DNA of 52,658 nt from an uncultured Lachnospiraceae bacterium (GCA_947629525.1 CANREB010000014.1:1-52658); one strand, 5' to 3'. Positions 1 to 8,774 are shown, numbered from the stretch's first letter. Numbers and translations: made by a program. Notes: generated by a model from the sequence alone, not told the origin.

Positions 1-42
1 TAAAGGCCTCCTATAATTTTATTTTATCATAGAAGACCTTTA
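1..42 (-). promoter_or_regulatory. Hairpin enclosing the Shine-Dalgarno of a gene starting off the left edge
   Basis: Read on the minus strand, the 14-nt arms 29-42 and 1-14 pair along their whole length with two G-U wobbles and a 14-nt loop. On the plus strand the same two positions would be A-C mismatches, so the structure suits a minus transcript. The 3' arm contains AGGAGG (plus positions 6-11), which would place a start codon just outside the window. It may limit translation of the next gene. It could instead be a terminator whose T-run lies off the edge. Confidence 0.5.
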
Positions 43-66
43 AAAACACTATTTACAGAAAAAGTT

Positions 67-471
67 TCATATGCTCGAATGTTTTGCAGAATTATCATAC
101 CAATCTGATACGCCTTCAGCCTTTGTGCTAAGTACACTTGATTTTAAATTGGTTTCAGATACAATACTCATAACCATCTGATATTTAGGTCTGTTTTGTG
201 AGTCTTTACCTAAATAGTAGTAATTCATTGTACCAGTAACCACATCACTTAACCTTGCAGAGTTTGTTTGTAACCCATCATATACTACAGTTCCATCAGA
301 TTTTATAACAAATGTTGAAGAATCTAGCAAAACTGCATTTTCTTCTAACAACAGGTTAAAATCTGAATCAGTAACTGTTTCAATACTTGCTGCTTTTACA
401 GGCAACGAAATGCCTGACAGCATTACGATTGCCAATGTCGCTGATAAAATCTTTTTAATAATTTTTTTCAT
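67..471 (-). CDS. Small secreted protein of unknown function
   Basis: A 134-residue protein with a clear Sec signal peptide: lysine-rich MKKIIKK start, a hydrophobic core of about 15 residues and an A-A type cleavage region near residue 28 (VKAAS). The mature part, about 105 residues, has no motif I recognise. The frame also has an ATG at 480, but the ribosome binding site AAAGG directly abuts that codon, whereas the ATG at 471 sits 9 nt away. I therefore start at 471. It is the third gene of the operon led by the PadR regulator, 14 nt after the HAAS-type membrane protein, so it is probably expressed with them. A cell-surface or extracellular role is inferred only from the signal peptide. Confidence 0.75.
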   Translation of the reverse strand: MKKIIKKILSATLAIVMLSGISLPVKAASIETVTDSDFNLLLEENAVLLDSSTFVIKSDGTVVYDGLQTNSARLSDVVTGTMNYYYLGKDSQNRPKYQMVMSIVSETNLKSSVLSTKAEGVSDWYDNSAKHSSI

Positions 472-485
472 GTTCGTCATCCTTT

Positions 486-938
486 CTATTCTGTTCTATG
501 ACATATATAATGCTTTATTATTTTCTTTGCAATAAATAACGATAATATTAATTCGATAACTATTTTTATCAACACTAACAAGATATTTGTCTTTGATGCT
601 ATGAATACGCTAGAATTACTAGATGTCATAATATCAATTATAATAGTTCCAGTTATTACCGCAATAAAATCATTAATAAGTATAAAAGTAATTATCCCTA
701 TCATAATGTAAAGCATCAAATAACATCTTGACCTATTCTTATTTAAATCCCAAATTCTATTATATTCCTTTACTATTTCATGAATATGTCCAACCGAATC
801 TATTGCTTCATTGAGTGTATTGCCTTCATTAATTCTTTGTTTTATCGCTTCATTTACCTCATTTATAATCATGAATCGTTTCAACATCGAACCATCAAGC
901 AAAAAAAATAATAATAATAAATAGCTAAATTTTTTCAA
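486..938 (-). CDS. HAAS-domain-like membrane protein (DUF1700-like)
   Basis: A 150-residue membrane protein. It has an N-terminal hydrophobic stretch (residues 4-15), a helical region around residues 27-60 with a G-x4-EAI-x3-G-x4-I-x2-EYN pattern typical of the HAAS domain found in DUF1700 proteins, and two further membrane segments near 73-95 and 115-142. The start is a TTG with a good AAGGTGG site 9 nt upstream. It overlaps the end of the PadR gene by 14 nt, so translation is probably coupled. PadR followed by a HAAS/DUF1700 protein is a recurrent pair in Firmicutes, and the partner often takes part in envelope-stress or transporter regulation. The exact role here is unknown. Confidence 0.65.
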   Translation of the reverse strand: MKKFSYLLLLFFLLDGSMLKRFMIINEVNEAIKQRINEGNTLNEAIDSVGHIHEIVKEYNRIWDLNKNRSRCYLMLYIMIGIITFILINDFIAVITGTIIIDIMTSSNSSVFIASKTNILLVLIKIVIELILSLFIAKKIIKHYICHRTE

Positions 939-1260
939 AATTATTAACCACCTTTTCTAATTCCTTCCATACCAACCATTGCTCATCTAATATTTGTCTA
1001 CCCCTTGAGGTAATGGAATAATATTTTTTAGGTTTACTATTATCTGCAGGCACATGCCATTCACTAATAATCGCGCCATCTTCTTCTAGTCGATATAAAA
1101 TAGGATATAGTGTTCCTTCTTTAATTGTGAGCATTCCGTCACATAATTCATTAAATCTAATTACAATATTATATCCGTAATTTTTCTCTTTCGATATAAT
1201 CTGTAAAATTAACATAGGCAGTATGCCTTTCTTAAACTGTTCGTTCTTTTTTTCTTTCAT
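925..1260 (-). CDS. PadR-family transcriptional regulator
   Basis: 111 residues, the normal length for a short (subfamily 2) PadR repressor. The winged-helix region shows the family signature: a KGILPMLIL start, YGYNIV, then EGTLYPILYRLEEDG and KPKKYYSIT, which form the recognition helix and wing, followed by a C-terminal dimerisation helix. It leads an operon with a HAAS-type membrane protein and a secreted protein. A consensus promoter lies upstream (-35 at 1316-1321, -10 at 1293-1298), with a perfect 8-bp inverted repeat filling its spacer. This strongly suggests autorepression by a PadR dimer. The inducer is unknown. Confidence 0.92.
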   Translation of the reverse strand: MKEKKNEQFKKGILPMLILQIISKEKNYGYNIVIRFNELCDGMLTIKEGTLYPILYRLEEDGAIISEWHVPADNSKPKKYYSITSRGRQILDEQWLVWKELEKVVNNFEKI

Positions 1261-1292
1261 ATATCATTTCCGCAACTTATTTTGTTATACCA

Positions 1293-1321
1293 AGTATAAT
1301 ATATTGTAATATATTTGTCAA
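1293..1321 (-). promoter_or_regulatory. Promoter of the padR operon with built-in operator
   Basis: TTGACA at 1316-1321, a 17-nt spacer, and TATACT at 1293-1298. The spacer and the end of the -10 hold a perfect inverted repeat, arms AATATATT, 2-nt centre, at 1298-1315. A repressor dimer bound there would block RNA polymerase directly. PadR proteins commonly bind AT-rich palindromes of this kind in their own promoters. Confidence 0.75.
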
Positions 1322-1453
1322 TACAATTGTTAAATTTTGCTTAATTTTCCCTCTCGCACGCAGACAGTATATCAGATGCCCTCCCCCTTGTCATATTCCC
1401 CCCCACCTCCCCCATAAAATATATTAATACCTCCTTAAAAAAGGTGACTCAAA

Positions 1454-2833
1454 ATGAAACAGCTAAACGTAGCACAATATTTAAAACCGAGATACCTCAA
1501 AAATCCAATAGTCCTTGGTACATTTTTCCTGACTTTCGCAGGACTCCTCACTAAACTGATCGGCTTTTTTTACCGCATCTTCCTGTCAAGGATTTTCAAA
1601 GAAGAAGGACTCGGCATTATAGGTCTTATTGCGCCTGTATCAGTGCTTGTACATTCAATATGCGCCGCGGGAATCCAAAGTGCCATTACACGCTATGTCG
1701 CTGCTTCACATGCTTCATATGCTCCGCATGCAAAGCAGGAAAAAAAATCCGCTCATGCATACGGTTATCTGTTTACAGGCATTGCAATGGCACTGACACT
1801 TTCGTCACTTACCGCATATCTCGTCTTCACCAATGCGGCTTTTATATCACGCACCATTATTGGCGAACCGCGCTGTACGCCTCTTTTGCAGATAAGCGCG
1901 CTGTCATTTCCTCTTGCTTCGCTTCACAGCTGCATAAACGGCTTTTTTTACGGACTGAAAAAAGCGAGTGTTCCCGCGTCTTCCATGATAATTGAACAAC
2001 TCACAAGAGTGTTCACGGTATATGTTTTATACTCAATGTTTTTAAGGCTTGGCGCAAAAATGTCACTTTCATTCGTATGCCTTGGCATGTTTGCAGGGGA
2101 ATTTGTGTCAGCTTCTTTTTCTTCTTTCATGCTTTTTATCATGTCAAAGGATTCAGACGGCGGTGCCGGCGCATCTTTATCGCTTAAAAAGGGAAAAGAG
2201 CTTCTCATGCTTGCGTTCCCGATAAGCCTGAACCGCATCTGCATAAGCCTGCTGTCAACCGTTGAAACGCTGCAGCTTCCAAAAATGCTTATATCAAGCG
2301 GTCTTGCGTCGTCAACGGCATTATCGGTTTACGGTGTGTTCTCCGGTATGGCTTTCCCGCTTATTATGTTTCCGAGCGCAGTCACAGGTGCGGCGTCTTC
2401 ACTGCTTATGCCATCCGTGTCAGAGGCACAGGCGGCAAATAATAAACGGCGCATACGTCATATATTTTATGCCGCTTTGGGCATATGCTTTGCTCTCGGC
2501 GTCGTTTGCATGTTTTTCTTTCTCCTATTCGCCAATATATTAGGTGATATTCTGTTCCACAGTGAGGCGGCGGCAGCACAGATACGCGCACTGGCTTTTG
2601 TATGCCCGTTTTTATATATGTCGGGCACACTTGCAAGCATACTTCATGGACTTGGCAAAACAGGTACCACCTTTGTCTTTAATCTGCTGTCAATATCACT
2701 GCGTCTCGGATTTGTTTTCTTCCTTGTGCCTTCCATAGGGTTTTCCGGATATATATACGGTATTTTGTGCAGCCAAATATTTCTTGATTTGTTAATTATC
2801 CTTGCTTTACGCCGATATATCGTATATAATTAG
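1454..2833 (+). CDS. SpoVB-like polysaccharide/lipid-linked precursor flippase (MOP superfamily)
   Basis: 459 residues with about 14 hydrophobic segments, the size and pattern of the SpoVB/MurJ-related branch of the MOP exporter superfamily. The N-terminal stretch around residues 22-60 (GTFFLTFAGLLTKLIGFFYR, then LSRIFKEEGLG) matches the SpoVB signature of a first helix followed by a conserved EG motif. SpoVB proteins sit in the membrane and are thought to flip lipid-linked precursors for spore cortex or other cell wall polymers. The ribosome binding site AAGGTGA lies 8 nt before the ATG. aroG-type DAHP synthase follows after 27 nt with no terminator between, so the two are probably cotranscribed. 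The exact lipid substrate cannot be told from sequence. Confidence 0.82.
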   Translation: MKQLNVAQYLKPRYLKNPIVLGTFFLTFAGLLTKLIGFFYRIFLSRIFKEEGLGIIGLIAPVSVLVHSICAAGIQSAITRYVAASHASYAPHAKQEKKSAHAYGYLFTGIAMALTLSSLTAYLVFTNAAFISRTIIGEPRCTPLLQISALSFPLASLHSCINGFFYGLKKASVPASSMIIEQLTRVFTVYVLYSMFLRLGAKMSLSFVCLGMFAGEFVSASFSSFMLFIMSKDSDGGAGASLSLKKGKELLMLAFPISLNRICISLLSTVETLQLPKMLISSGLASSTALSVYGVFSGMAFPLIMFPSAVTGAASSLLMPSVSEAQAANNKRRIRHIFYAALGICFALGVVCMFFFLLFANILGDILFHSEAAAAQIRALAFVCPFLYMSGTLASILHGLGKTGTTFVFNLLSISLRLGFVFFLVPSIGFSGYIYGILCSQIFLDLLIILALRRYIVYN

Positions 2834-2860
2834 AGTGTTTTTGAAAAAGAGGAGGTACTT

Positions 2861-3886
2861 ATGAGTTTTGAATTTGTTAAAAAGCTTCCTACACCCGACC
2901 AGATCAGGGATGAATTTCCTGTTCCCGCCAGAATGCAGGAGCTTAAGGAAACCAGAGATGAAGAAATAAAAGCGGTTATTACCGGACAATCCGATAAATT
3001 TATTGTAATAATCGGTCCATGTTCTGCCGACAACGAAGATGCAGTGTGCGAATATGTATCACGGCTTGCCAAAGTCAACGAAAAAGTAAAGGACAGGCTC
3101 CTTCTCATCCCCAGGATTTATACTAACAAGCCGCGTACCACAGGAGACGGGTATAAAGGAATCGTCCATCAGCCCGACCCCGAGAAGGGAACCGATTTTT
3201 TGAAAGGTATCATAGCAATGAGAAAAATGCAGCTTCGCGCAATGAGTGAGTCCGGTCTGACAGCCGCCGACGAAATGCTCTATCCCGAAAACTGGGGGTA
3301 TGTTTCGGACATTCTTTCGTATGTTGCGATTGGCGCGCGTTCAGTTGAAGACCAGCAGCACCGTCTTGTTGTAAGCGGCTTTGACGTCCCTGCCGGCATG
3401 AAAAACCCTACAAGCGGCGATTTCAGTGTCATGCTTAATTCAGTGTATGCCGCACAGCACCCTCATCCGTTCATATACCGCGGCTGGGAAGTCAACACTA
3501 CAGGCAATCCGCTTGCACATACGATACTCCGCGGCGCGGTCAATAAGCATGGCAGCAATATTCCAAACTATCACTACGAAGATCTTGTAAGGCTTCTCGA
3601 TCGCTATAACGAGCGCGACCTTATGAATCCTGCCTGCATAGTTGACGCAAACCATAGTAATTCAAACAAACAGTACAAAGAGCAGATACGCATAGTAACG
3701 GAAGTTATGCACTCTCGCAAGCATAATCCTGACATATATAAACTTGTCAAGGGAGTAATGGTAGAAAGCTATATTGAAGAAGGCTGCCAAAAGATCGGCG
3801 AGCACATTTACGGCAAATCGATCACAGACCCATGCCTTGGATGGGATGACACTGAAAAGCTCATATATAAGATCGCGGACTTTTAA
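2861..3886 (+). CDS. 3-deoxy-7-phosphoheptulonate (DAHP) synthase, class I AroF/G/H type
   Basis: 341 residues, full length for the class I enzyme. It condenses phosphoenolpyruvate with erythrose 4-phosphate in the first step of the shikimate pathway, in the cytoplasm. Motifs in order: IGPCSADN (about 51-58, includes the metal-binding Cys), PRIYTNKPRT (84-93, PEP-binding), GARSVEDQQHR (149-159), KNPTSGD, YRGWE, DANHSNSNKQY (265-275, metal and phosphate ligands) and GVMVESYIEEG. The ribosome binding site GGAGG is a few nt before the ATG. It is isolated from other aromatic pathway genes in this window. A GC-rich hairpin just after the stop separates it from the convergent gene. Feedback inhibition by an aromatic amino acid is common in this class but cannot be assigned here. 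Confidence 0.95.
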   Translation: MSFEFVKKLPTPDQIRDEFPVPARMQELKETRDEEIKAVITGQSDKFIVIIGPCSADNEDAVCEYVSRLAKVNEKVKDRLLLIPRIYTNKPRTTGDGYKGIVHQPDPEKGTDFLKGIIAMRKMQLRAMSESGLTAADEMLYPENWGYVSDILSYVAIGARSVEDQQHRLVVSGFDVPAGMKNPTSGDFSVMLNSVYAAQHPHPFIYRGWEVNTTGNPLAHTILRGAVNKHGSNIPNYHYEDLVRLLDRYNERDLMNPACIVDANHSNSNKQYKEQIRIVTEVMHSRKHNPDIYKLVKGVMVESYIEEGCQKIGEHIYGKSITDPCLGWDDTEKLIYKIADF

Positions 3887-3891
3887 AAATG

Positions 3892-3926
3892 AGGGCGCGC
3901 CGTCATTCGTCAGATGGCGGCGCCTG
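3892..3926. terminator. Bidirectional terminator between DAHP synthase and spoIIM-like gene
   Basis: GC-rich hairpin, 3894-3903 pairing with 3914-3924 (one bulge), between two convergent stop codons. On the minus strand it is followed by a short T-rich stretch (3881-3890). On the plus side the T-run is weak. Confidence 0.55.
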
Positions 3927-3928
3927 TT

Positions 3929-4579
3929 TCATTCCGACAGGAATATCGCTATTTTCCTTAAAATTTCAGAGTTTATATATACTTCCGATAAAATTCCCGC
4001 AAAAAATATCAAAAACACTGCTGCAATCTTTTTAAAACCGTCAAATCTTTTATGCCATTTGCTTTTATCAGTCTGCCGCGCGGTCTTGGAATTACTGCCA
4101 AACAACGCCAGTATTGCACCAATATAAAATATTCCATGCGGTAAGAGCATCGCCATTACAAAGACAAGTCCCAATATGCCGTATTGGTAGACCGCCGCAA
4201 ATGACATCAATCCCAGTTCAAATCCGCATAAGCCGAAAATACCATACGCAAGCACCGCCGCTATACTGCTTGCCGCACATAACATCAAAAGCACAAGCTG
4301 CCCTATGCGCACGCCCGCTATGTATTCAAATAAGTTCACCTTATATGCCAGAAAGCTGTCAAGCTGCTCAAGACGTTCCGTTGAGAGTACTGCATCAAAC
4401 GGATTTTCATTTTTTCCTGTACTCTTGCACAAATAAAAAAATACCATTCCCAAACAAAAACCTGTCATAAAGACAAGCATCCTTCCGTCAGGCATGGTAT
4501 TCTTAGCGTATATCTTTTCTATAACGGCTGTCTCATTAATGATTTCATTGTTTTGCGTATTTTCATTAAATTTATTCAT
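3929..4579 (-). CDS. SpoIIM-like membrane protein
   Basis: 216 residues with a charged cytoplasmic N-terminus (about 1-30) and roughly five membrane helices. The C-terminal half has the stage II sporulation protein M pattern: a central GL-x-SF region followed by a helix with LLPHGIFYIGAILAL (around 144-158), where the conserved Pro-His-Gly motif is diagnostic of the family. In Bacillus, SpoIIM works with SpoIID and SpoIIP in septal peptidoglycan remodelling and engulfment during sporulation. An ADP-ribose pyrophosphatase gene lies just upstream, and nudF and spoIIM are also close together in Bacillus subtilis, which supports the call. The ribosome binding site (GTGAG) is weak, and the gene ends at a shared terminator. 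Confidence 0.72.
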   Translation of the reverse strand: MNKFNENTQNNEIINETAVIEKIYAKNTMPDGRMLVFMTGFCLGMVFFYLCKSTGKNENPFDAVLSTERLEQLDSFLAYKVNLFEYIAGVRIGQLVLLMLCAASSIAAVLAYGIFGLCGFELGLMSFAAVYQYGILGLVFVMAMLLPHGIFYIGAILALFGSNSKTARQTDKSKWHKRFDGFKKIAAVFLIFFAGILSEVYINSEILRKIAIFLSE

Positions 4580-4632
4580 AAATATCTCACACTCTTAAGC
4601 GCCTTAAATATCCTTGCTTAAGCTTATGAGAC

Positions 4633-5178
4633 TTATCCCTGATTTATTCTGTATTTATTTTTATATGCCAGAATCGCCGCAATAGTTTTCGAATCTTCTA
4701 TCGTTCCGCCGTATATCATTTCCTCAAGTTCTTCAAGCGTATACGGTTTAACATTGACGAACTCATCCTCATCAAGATGCTGATGCGTCTTTTTTAACTC
4801 TGTAGCAAGATATATATCTATCTTCTCATTACAGAATGCCACTGTCGTCCTTATCGTGATAAGCTTCTCTATCTTACCGCACGTGTACCCTGTCTCTTCT
4901 TCCAATTCCCTTGCTGCCGCATCCATAGTAGGTTCATCCGGCTGAAGACCTCCTGCCGGTATTTCAAGCGTGTATCTGTCAAGGGCATTCCTGTATTGTG
5001 TGACCATCAGAAGTCTGCCGTCGTCAAGCACTGCGACCGCCGCCGCCGCTCCGTTATGCCCGACAAAATCCCATACCGCTGTTTTTCCGTTAGGCAGTTG
5101 TACGGTATCTTTATAATACTTTGTTATCGCGCCTTCACACTGAAGCTCTCTTTTTATACGTTTTACCTTTGTGTCCAT
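4633..5178 (-). CDS. ADP-ribose pyrophosphatase (NudF-type Nudix hydrolase)
   Basis: 181 residues. It hydrolyses ADP-ribose to AMP and ribose 5-phosphate, clearing a reactive metabolite in the cytoplasm. The Nudix box is complete: GG-x4-E-x7-RELEEETGY near residues 76-98. Upstream, WDFVGHNGAAAAVAVL and ALDRYTLEIPAG match the NudF family. The frame stays open to 5244, but the ATG at 5178 has a good AAGGAG site 8 nt upstream, and the extra 22 codons would run through the terminator of the RNase Y gene, so I start at 5178. It lies just upstream of the spoIIM-like gene with the same orientation. Confidence 0.9.
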   Translation of the reverse strand: MDTKVKRIKRELQCEGAITKYYKDTVQLPNGKTAVWDFVGHNGAAAAVAVLDDGRLLMVTQYRNALDRYTLEIPAGGLQPDEPTMDAAARELEEETGYTCGKIEKLITIRTTVAFCNEKIDIYLATELKKTHQHLDEDEFVNVKPYTLEELEEMIYGGTIEDSKTIAAILAYKNKYRINQG

Positions 5179-5189
5179 TTTTTGTCTCC

Positions 5190-5239
5190 TTTTTAATTTA
5201 AGAAAACCGCTGAAAGTCGTTTCGCGGCTTTCAGCGGTT
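5190..5239 (-). terminator. Rho-independent terminator of the RNase Y gene
   Basis: A 15-bp stem (5205-5219 with 5225-5239, one G-U pair) and 5-nt loop, followed on the minus strand by TTTTCTT at 5198-5204. It lies 16 nt after the rny stop codon. Confidence 0.9.
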
Positions 5240-5255
5240 CGCATTTTGTTAATAA

Positions 5256-6809
5256 TTATTTCGCATAATCAACAACACGGGATTCTCTAATGACATTGAC
5301 TTTGATCTGTCCCGGATATTCAAGTTCTGCTTCGATCTGCTTAGAAATATCACGAGCCATTAATACCATGTCAGAGTCATTAACCTGCTCAGGAACTACC
5401 ATAACACGAATTTCCCTGCCCGCCTGAATAGCAAAAGATTTATCGACACCTTTAAAATTGTTGGCTATTTCTTCTAATTGTTTTAATCTTGTTGTATATG
5501 TTTCGAGTGTTTCACGCCTTGCTCCCGGTCTTGCAGCCGAAATAGTATCTGCTGCCTGAACCAGACACGCAATCAGCGACTGCGGCTCGACATCGCCATG
5601 ATGCGACTCAACAGCGTTGATGACTACCGCTGACTCTTTATACTTTCTGCATAGATCAGCGCCAAGCTGTATATGAGAGCCTTCCATCTCATGGTCAACT
5701 GCTTTTCCAATGTCATGAAGCAAGCCGGCACGCTTTGCCATTCTCACATCAAGCCCAAGTTCCGCTGCCAGTAATCCGGCTAAATGGGCAACTTCAATAG
5801 AATGTTTAAGAGCGTTCTGACCATAGCTTGTTCTAAACTTCATCTTGCCGAGAAGCTTGACAAGCTCGGGATGAATGCCATGCACGCCTACCTCAAGCGT
5901 AGCGGCTTCACCTTCCTCTTTGATCATGACTTCGACTTCTCTTTGAGCCTTCTCAACCATTTCCTCAATTCTTGCGGGATGAATACGTCCATCCACAATG
6001 AGCTTCTCAAGAGCAATTCTTGCGACTTCTCTCCTTATGGGATCAAAGCCCGAAAGGATAACTGCTTCAGGCGTATCGTCAATGATAAGCTCTACACCCG
6101 TAAGTGTCTCGAGAGTTCTTATATTACGTCCCTCGCGACCGATGATCCTTCCCTTCATCTCATCATTAGGAAGCTGAACGACTGAAATAGTCGTCTCGGA
6201 TACATGATCCGCAGCGCATTTTTGGATAGCTGTAACAACATATTCTTTTGCCTTTTTATCAGCTTCCTCCTTTGCTCTGGTTTCCATTTCCTTGACCATT
6301 ACCGCAACTTCATGTTTTACTTCGTCTTCAACAATTTTTAACAAATGCTCTTTTGCCTGTTCAGAGGTTAATCCTGAAATTCGTTCAAGTTCCTGCACCC
6401 GTTCCTCATTAAGCCTTGCAATAACTTCTTTCTGTTTCGCAAGTTCTTCTTCGCGCGCTGTCAGACCGGCTTCTTTTTTTTCAATGGATTCCGCTTTCTT
6501 ATCAATGCTTTCCTCTTTCTGCTGAAGCCTTCTCTCATAACGCTGAGCTTCCGCTCTGCGTTCCCTGATCTCCTTGTCAAGTTCGTTCTTGGTCTTAATA
6601 GATTCCTCTTTAATCTCAAGAAGTTCCTCGCGTTTCTTGGTTTCCGCAGTCTTAAGCGCTTCATCGATAATCTCTCTTGCTTTATCCTCTGCATTCCCAA
6701 TTGTAGTCTCTACATTTTTCTTGTAATTGGAAAATACAAAATAACCGGCTATCGCGCACAATGCAATAATAACTACTGCTTCTATTATGCCAACGAGCAA
6801 CATAGACAT
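5256..6809 (-). CDS. rny: Ribonuclease Y
   Basis: 517 residues, the usual length. This membrane-anchored endoribonuclease starts mRNA decay in Firmicutes. Domains in order: one N-terminal transmembrane helix (about 4-26), a long charged coiled coil (about 30-190), a KH RNA-binding domain with [11 protein letters not shown] (around 225-235), and an HD metal-dependent phosphohydrolase domain with [12 protein letters not shown] near residue 360. The frame could begin with a GTG at 6821, but that codon overlaps the AAGGAGG site at 6821-6827. The ATG at 6809 is 11 nt away and is preferred. The gene has its own promoter (6928-6956) and a strong terminator, so it is a single-gene unit downstream of recA-recX. 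Confidence 0.97.
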   Translation of the reverse strand: MSMLLVGIIEAVVIIALCAIAGYFVFSNYKKNVETTIGNAEDKAREIIDEALKTAETKKREELLEIKEESIKTKNELDKEIRERRAEAQRYERRLQQKEESIDKKAESIEKKEAGLTAREEELAKQKEVIARLNEERVQELERISGLTSEQAKEHLLKIVEDEVKHEVAVMVKEMETRAKEEADKKAKEYVVTAIQKCAADHVSETTISVVQLPNDEMKGRIIGREGRNIRTLETLTGVELIIDDTPEAVILSGFDPIRREVARIALEKLIVDGRIHPARIEEMVEKAQREVEVMIKEEGEAATLEVGVHGIHPELVKLLGKMKFRTSYGQNALKHSIEVAHLAGLLAAELGLDVRMAKRAGLLHDIGKAVDHEMEGSHIQLGADLCRKYKESAVVINAVESHHGDVEPQSLIACLVQAADTISAARPGARRETLETYTTRLKQLEEIANNFKGVDKSFAIQAGREIRVMVVPEQVNDSDMVLMARDISKQIEAELEYPGQIKVNVIRESRVVDYAK

Positions 6810-6927
6810 ACGCAGGAGCACCTCCTTATTAAATTTTCATTGTACAATCCCGGGAATCAATCCCGACTGCATATTATTCAAATGCGCATTACGCGCAAGA
6901 ACCAGATGCTGATATAACAACACTACA

Positions 6928-6956
6928 ATTTTAACCTTTATAAACTATTATGTCAA
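6928..6956 (-). promoter_or_regulatory. Promoter of rny
   Basis: TTGACA at 6951-6956, 17-nt spacer, TAAAAT at 6928-6933 on the minus strand. It leaves a leader of about 110 nt before the rny start. The leader holds a short CGGGA/TCCCG hairpin around 6848-6865 and a repeated GGGATTG. Confidence 0.75.
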
Positions 6957-6999
6957 GACTTATAAAAAATATAAATATAAAGAAATATAATAAAATTCA

Positions 7000-7620
7000 T
7001 TAAAATTGTCTGACTGTTTTATAAATATTGTCCGTCGAAAAGCCTTTTCTGTAAAGAAACGCTATGATCTTCTGCGTCTCTTCGTATGTCGCATTATCAC
7101 TGTCGTAATGTTTCTTTTGCAGCAGTTTTCTGATAAGCTGCGTCTCGTCGGGCAGATTATCGCTTTCACCGCATAATTCAAATGCCTTCTCTATGTTATC
7201 TTTTGAAACGCCTTTCTTTATCAGGTCATTAAATATCTGTTTCTTACTCTTTGAGGAACTCTTACATTCAATATATGACTCGGAATATCTTAAATCATCC
7301 ACATATCCGTATGACTTTACATAATCAAGCGCACGCTCCGCCGCCTGCGCAGGATAATAGCTTTGGCTTAGCTTAGTCCTCAGCCGGTGCTCTGTGTAAT
7401 CCCTGCTCTTTAATAAATTCATGGCGCGAAGTATGGCTCTCTTTGCAAGCACGCCGTTAACAATAGTATCATACAATTCGTCGGGAAGTTCCCCGCCTTC
7501 CCTTATACCGTACTTTTTTACTTCGCTCTTATATAAAGCAAAGGCAGGCTGATTATCAATATACAGCCTTACCTTTGTCTTTGACAGTTCGACAATGTCA
7601 CTCACAAGCATATCTGTCAC
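7000..7620 (-). CDS. recX: Regulatory protein RecX
   Basis: 206 residues with the three-helix RecX repeats. Recognisable pieces are AMNLLKSRDYTEHRLRTKL (about 65-83), YVDDLRYSESYI (105-116) and GVSKDNIEKAFEL. RecX binds RecA filaments and limits their activity. The gene starts 9 nt after the recA stop, so the two form an operon under the same LexA-controlled promoter. The start is a GTG at 7620 with an AGAG stretch upstream. An ATG at 7611 is an alternative, and the sequence does not decide clearly between them. No convincing terminator follows before the rny promoter. Confidence 0.88.
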   Translation of the reverse strand: MTDMLVSDIVELSKTKVRLYIDNQPAFALYKSEVKKYGIREGGELPDELYDTIVNGVLAKRAILRAMNLLKSRDYTEHRLRTKLSQSYYPAQAAERALDYVKSYGYVDDLRYSESYIECKSSSKSKKQIFNDLIKKGVSKDNIEKAFELCGESDNLPDETQLIRKLLQKKHYDSDNATYEETQKIIAFLYRKGFSTDNIYKTVRQF

Positions 7621-7629
7621 TCGCTTCTC

Positions 7630-8694
7630 TTATTCCTGCGCGTCGGATGTTTCATTTTTTTTATTTACTTTTTCCTCTTTCGCATCCGTCTCCTGCACGC
7701 CCTGCAGTCCGAAATGCACGCGCACTTTATTCTCGATCTCATGGCAGACATCGGGATTGTCTTTCAGATATTGTTTTGCATTCTCTCTGCCCTGACCTAT
7801 CTTATTGCCCTCATAGGCATACCACGCGCCGCTTTTTACAACTATGTTTACTGAAGCGGCAAGGTCAAGTATATCGCCCTCTACGGAAATGCCTTCACCG
7901 AACATAATATCAAATTCAGCTTCTTTAAACGGGGGCGCGATCTTATTTTTTACCACCTTGACTCTGGTCCTGTTACCCATTACTTCACCGCTCTGCTTTA
8001 ACGACTCTATCCTTCTTACGTCAAGACGTACTGACGAATAAAATTTTAAAGCGCGACCGCCTGTGGTGGTCTCGGGATTTCCAAACATTATACCTACTTT
8101 CTCACGTAACTGGTTGATAAATACAACGGTACAGTTTGACTTGCTTATGACGGCGGTGAGCTTACGCAATGCCTGTGACATAAGCCTTGCCTGAAGTCCT
8201 ACGTGTGAGTCGCCCATATCTCCGTCTATCTCCGCCTTGGGTACAAGCGCGGCAACAGAGTCTATTACCACGATATCTATAGCGCCCGACCGAACCATTG
8301 TCTCTGTGATCTCAAGAGCCTGTTCGCCGTTATCCGGCTGTGATATGTACAGATTATCTACATCAACGCCTATATTCTTGGCATATACGGGATCTAATGC
8401 ATGCTCCGCGTCTATAAATCCCGCAATGCCGCCTCTTTTTTGAACTTCGGCGATCATGTGCAGAGTGACCGTAGTCTTACCTGATGACTCAGGTCCGTAT
8501 ATCTCTATGATCCTCCCTTTAGGTATGCCGCCAAGTCCAAGCGCTATATCAAGGCTCAGCGAACCTGTCGGTATCGTCTCAACATTCATCCGTGTAGCCG
8601 GATCGCCAAGCTTCATGACAGCTCCTTTGCCATATTGTCTCTCTATTTGGTTCAACGCGGCATCCAATGCTTTTAATTTTTCTTCTCTTTCCAT
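7630..8694 (-). CDS. recA: Recombinase A
   Basis: 354 residues, full length. It forms filaments on single-stranded DNA for homologous recombination and promotes LexA self-cleavage in the SOS response. Visible motifs: Walker [10 protein letters not shown] (about 66-74), VVIDSVAAL (Walker B, near 140-148), the L2 loop region [20 protein letters not shown] (about 193-212), and an acidic, lysine-rich C-terminal tail. The frame is open upstream to 8757, but those codons run through the promoter region. The ATG at 8694 has AAGGAG 7 nt upstream and begins the expected [10 protein letters not shown]. Regulation by LexA is supported by two boxes in the promoter region. recX follows in the same operon. 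Confidence 0.98.
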   Translation of the reverse strand: MEREEKLKALDAALNQIERQYGKGAVMKLGDPATRMNVETIPTGSLSLDIALGLGGIPKGRIIEIYGPESSGKTTVTLHMIAEVQKRGGIAGFIDAEHALDPVYAKNIGVDVDNLYISQPDNGEQALEITETMVRSGAIDIVVIDSVAALVPKAEIDGDMGDSHVGLQARLMSQALRKLTAVISKSNCTVVFINQLREKVGIMFGNPETTTGGRALKFYSSVRLDVRRIESLKQSGEVMGNRTRVKVVKNKIAPPFKEAEFDIMFGEGISVEGDILDLAASVNIVVKSGAWYAYEGNKIGQGRENAKQYLKDNPDVCHEIENKVRVHFGLQGVQETDAKEEKVNKKNETSDAQE

Positions 8695-8721
8695 TTTTAT
8701 ACTCCTTTTCTCACAACACTT

Positions 8722-8774
8722 AGAACAGATGTTTTGTCTTTCTTTACTATAAAACATCTGTTCGTTTTTGTCAA
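8722..8774 (-). promoter_or_regulatory. recA promoter with two LexA (SOS) boxes
   Basis: On the minus strand, TTGACA at 8769-8774, a 17-nt spacer, and TATAGT at 8746-8751. CGAACAGATGTTTT (minus, 8751-8764) fills the spacer, and AGAACAGATGTTTT (plus, 8722-8735) lies just past the expected transcription start. Both match the Firmicutes LexA pattern GAAC-N4-GTT. They are identical over 13 bp and inverted, with 15 nt between them. A LexA dimer on each would cover the core promoter and the start of the transcript. The pair could also form an RNA stem if transcribed from further upstream. Confidence 0.85.

Noticed and set aside
1388..1420. TTGTCA and TAAAAT as a promoter for the SpoVB-like gene
   Set aside because: The spacer is 21 nt, outside the workable range, and the region is C-rich with no better match.
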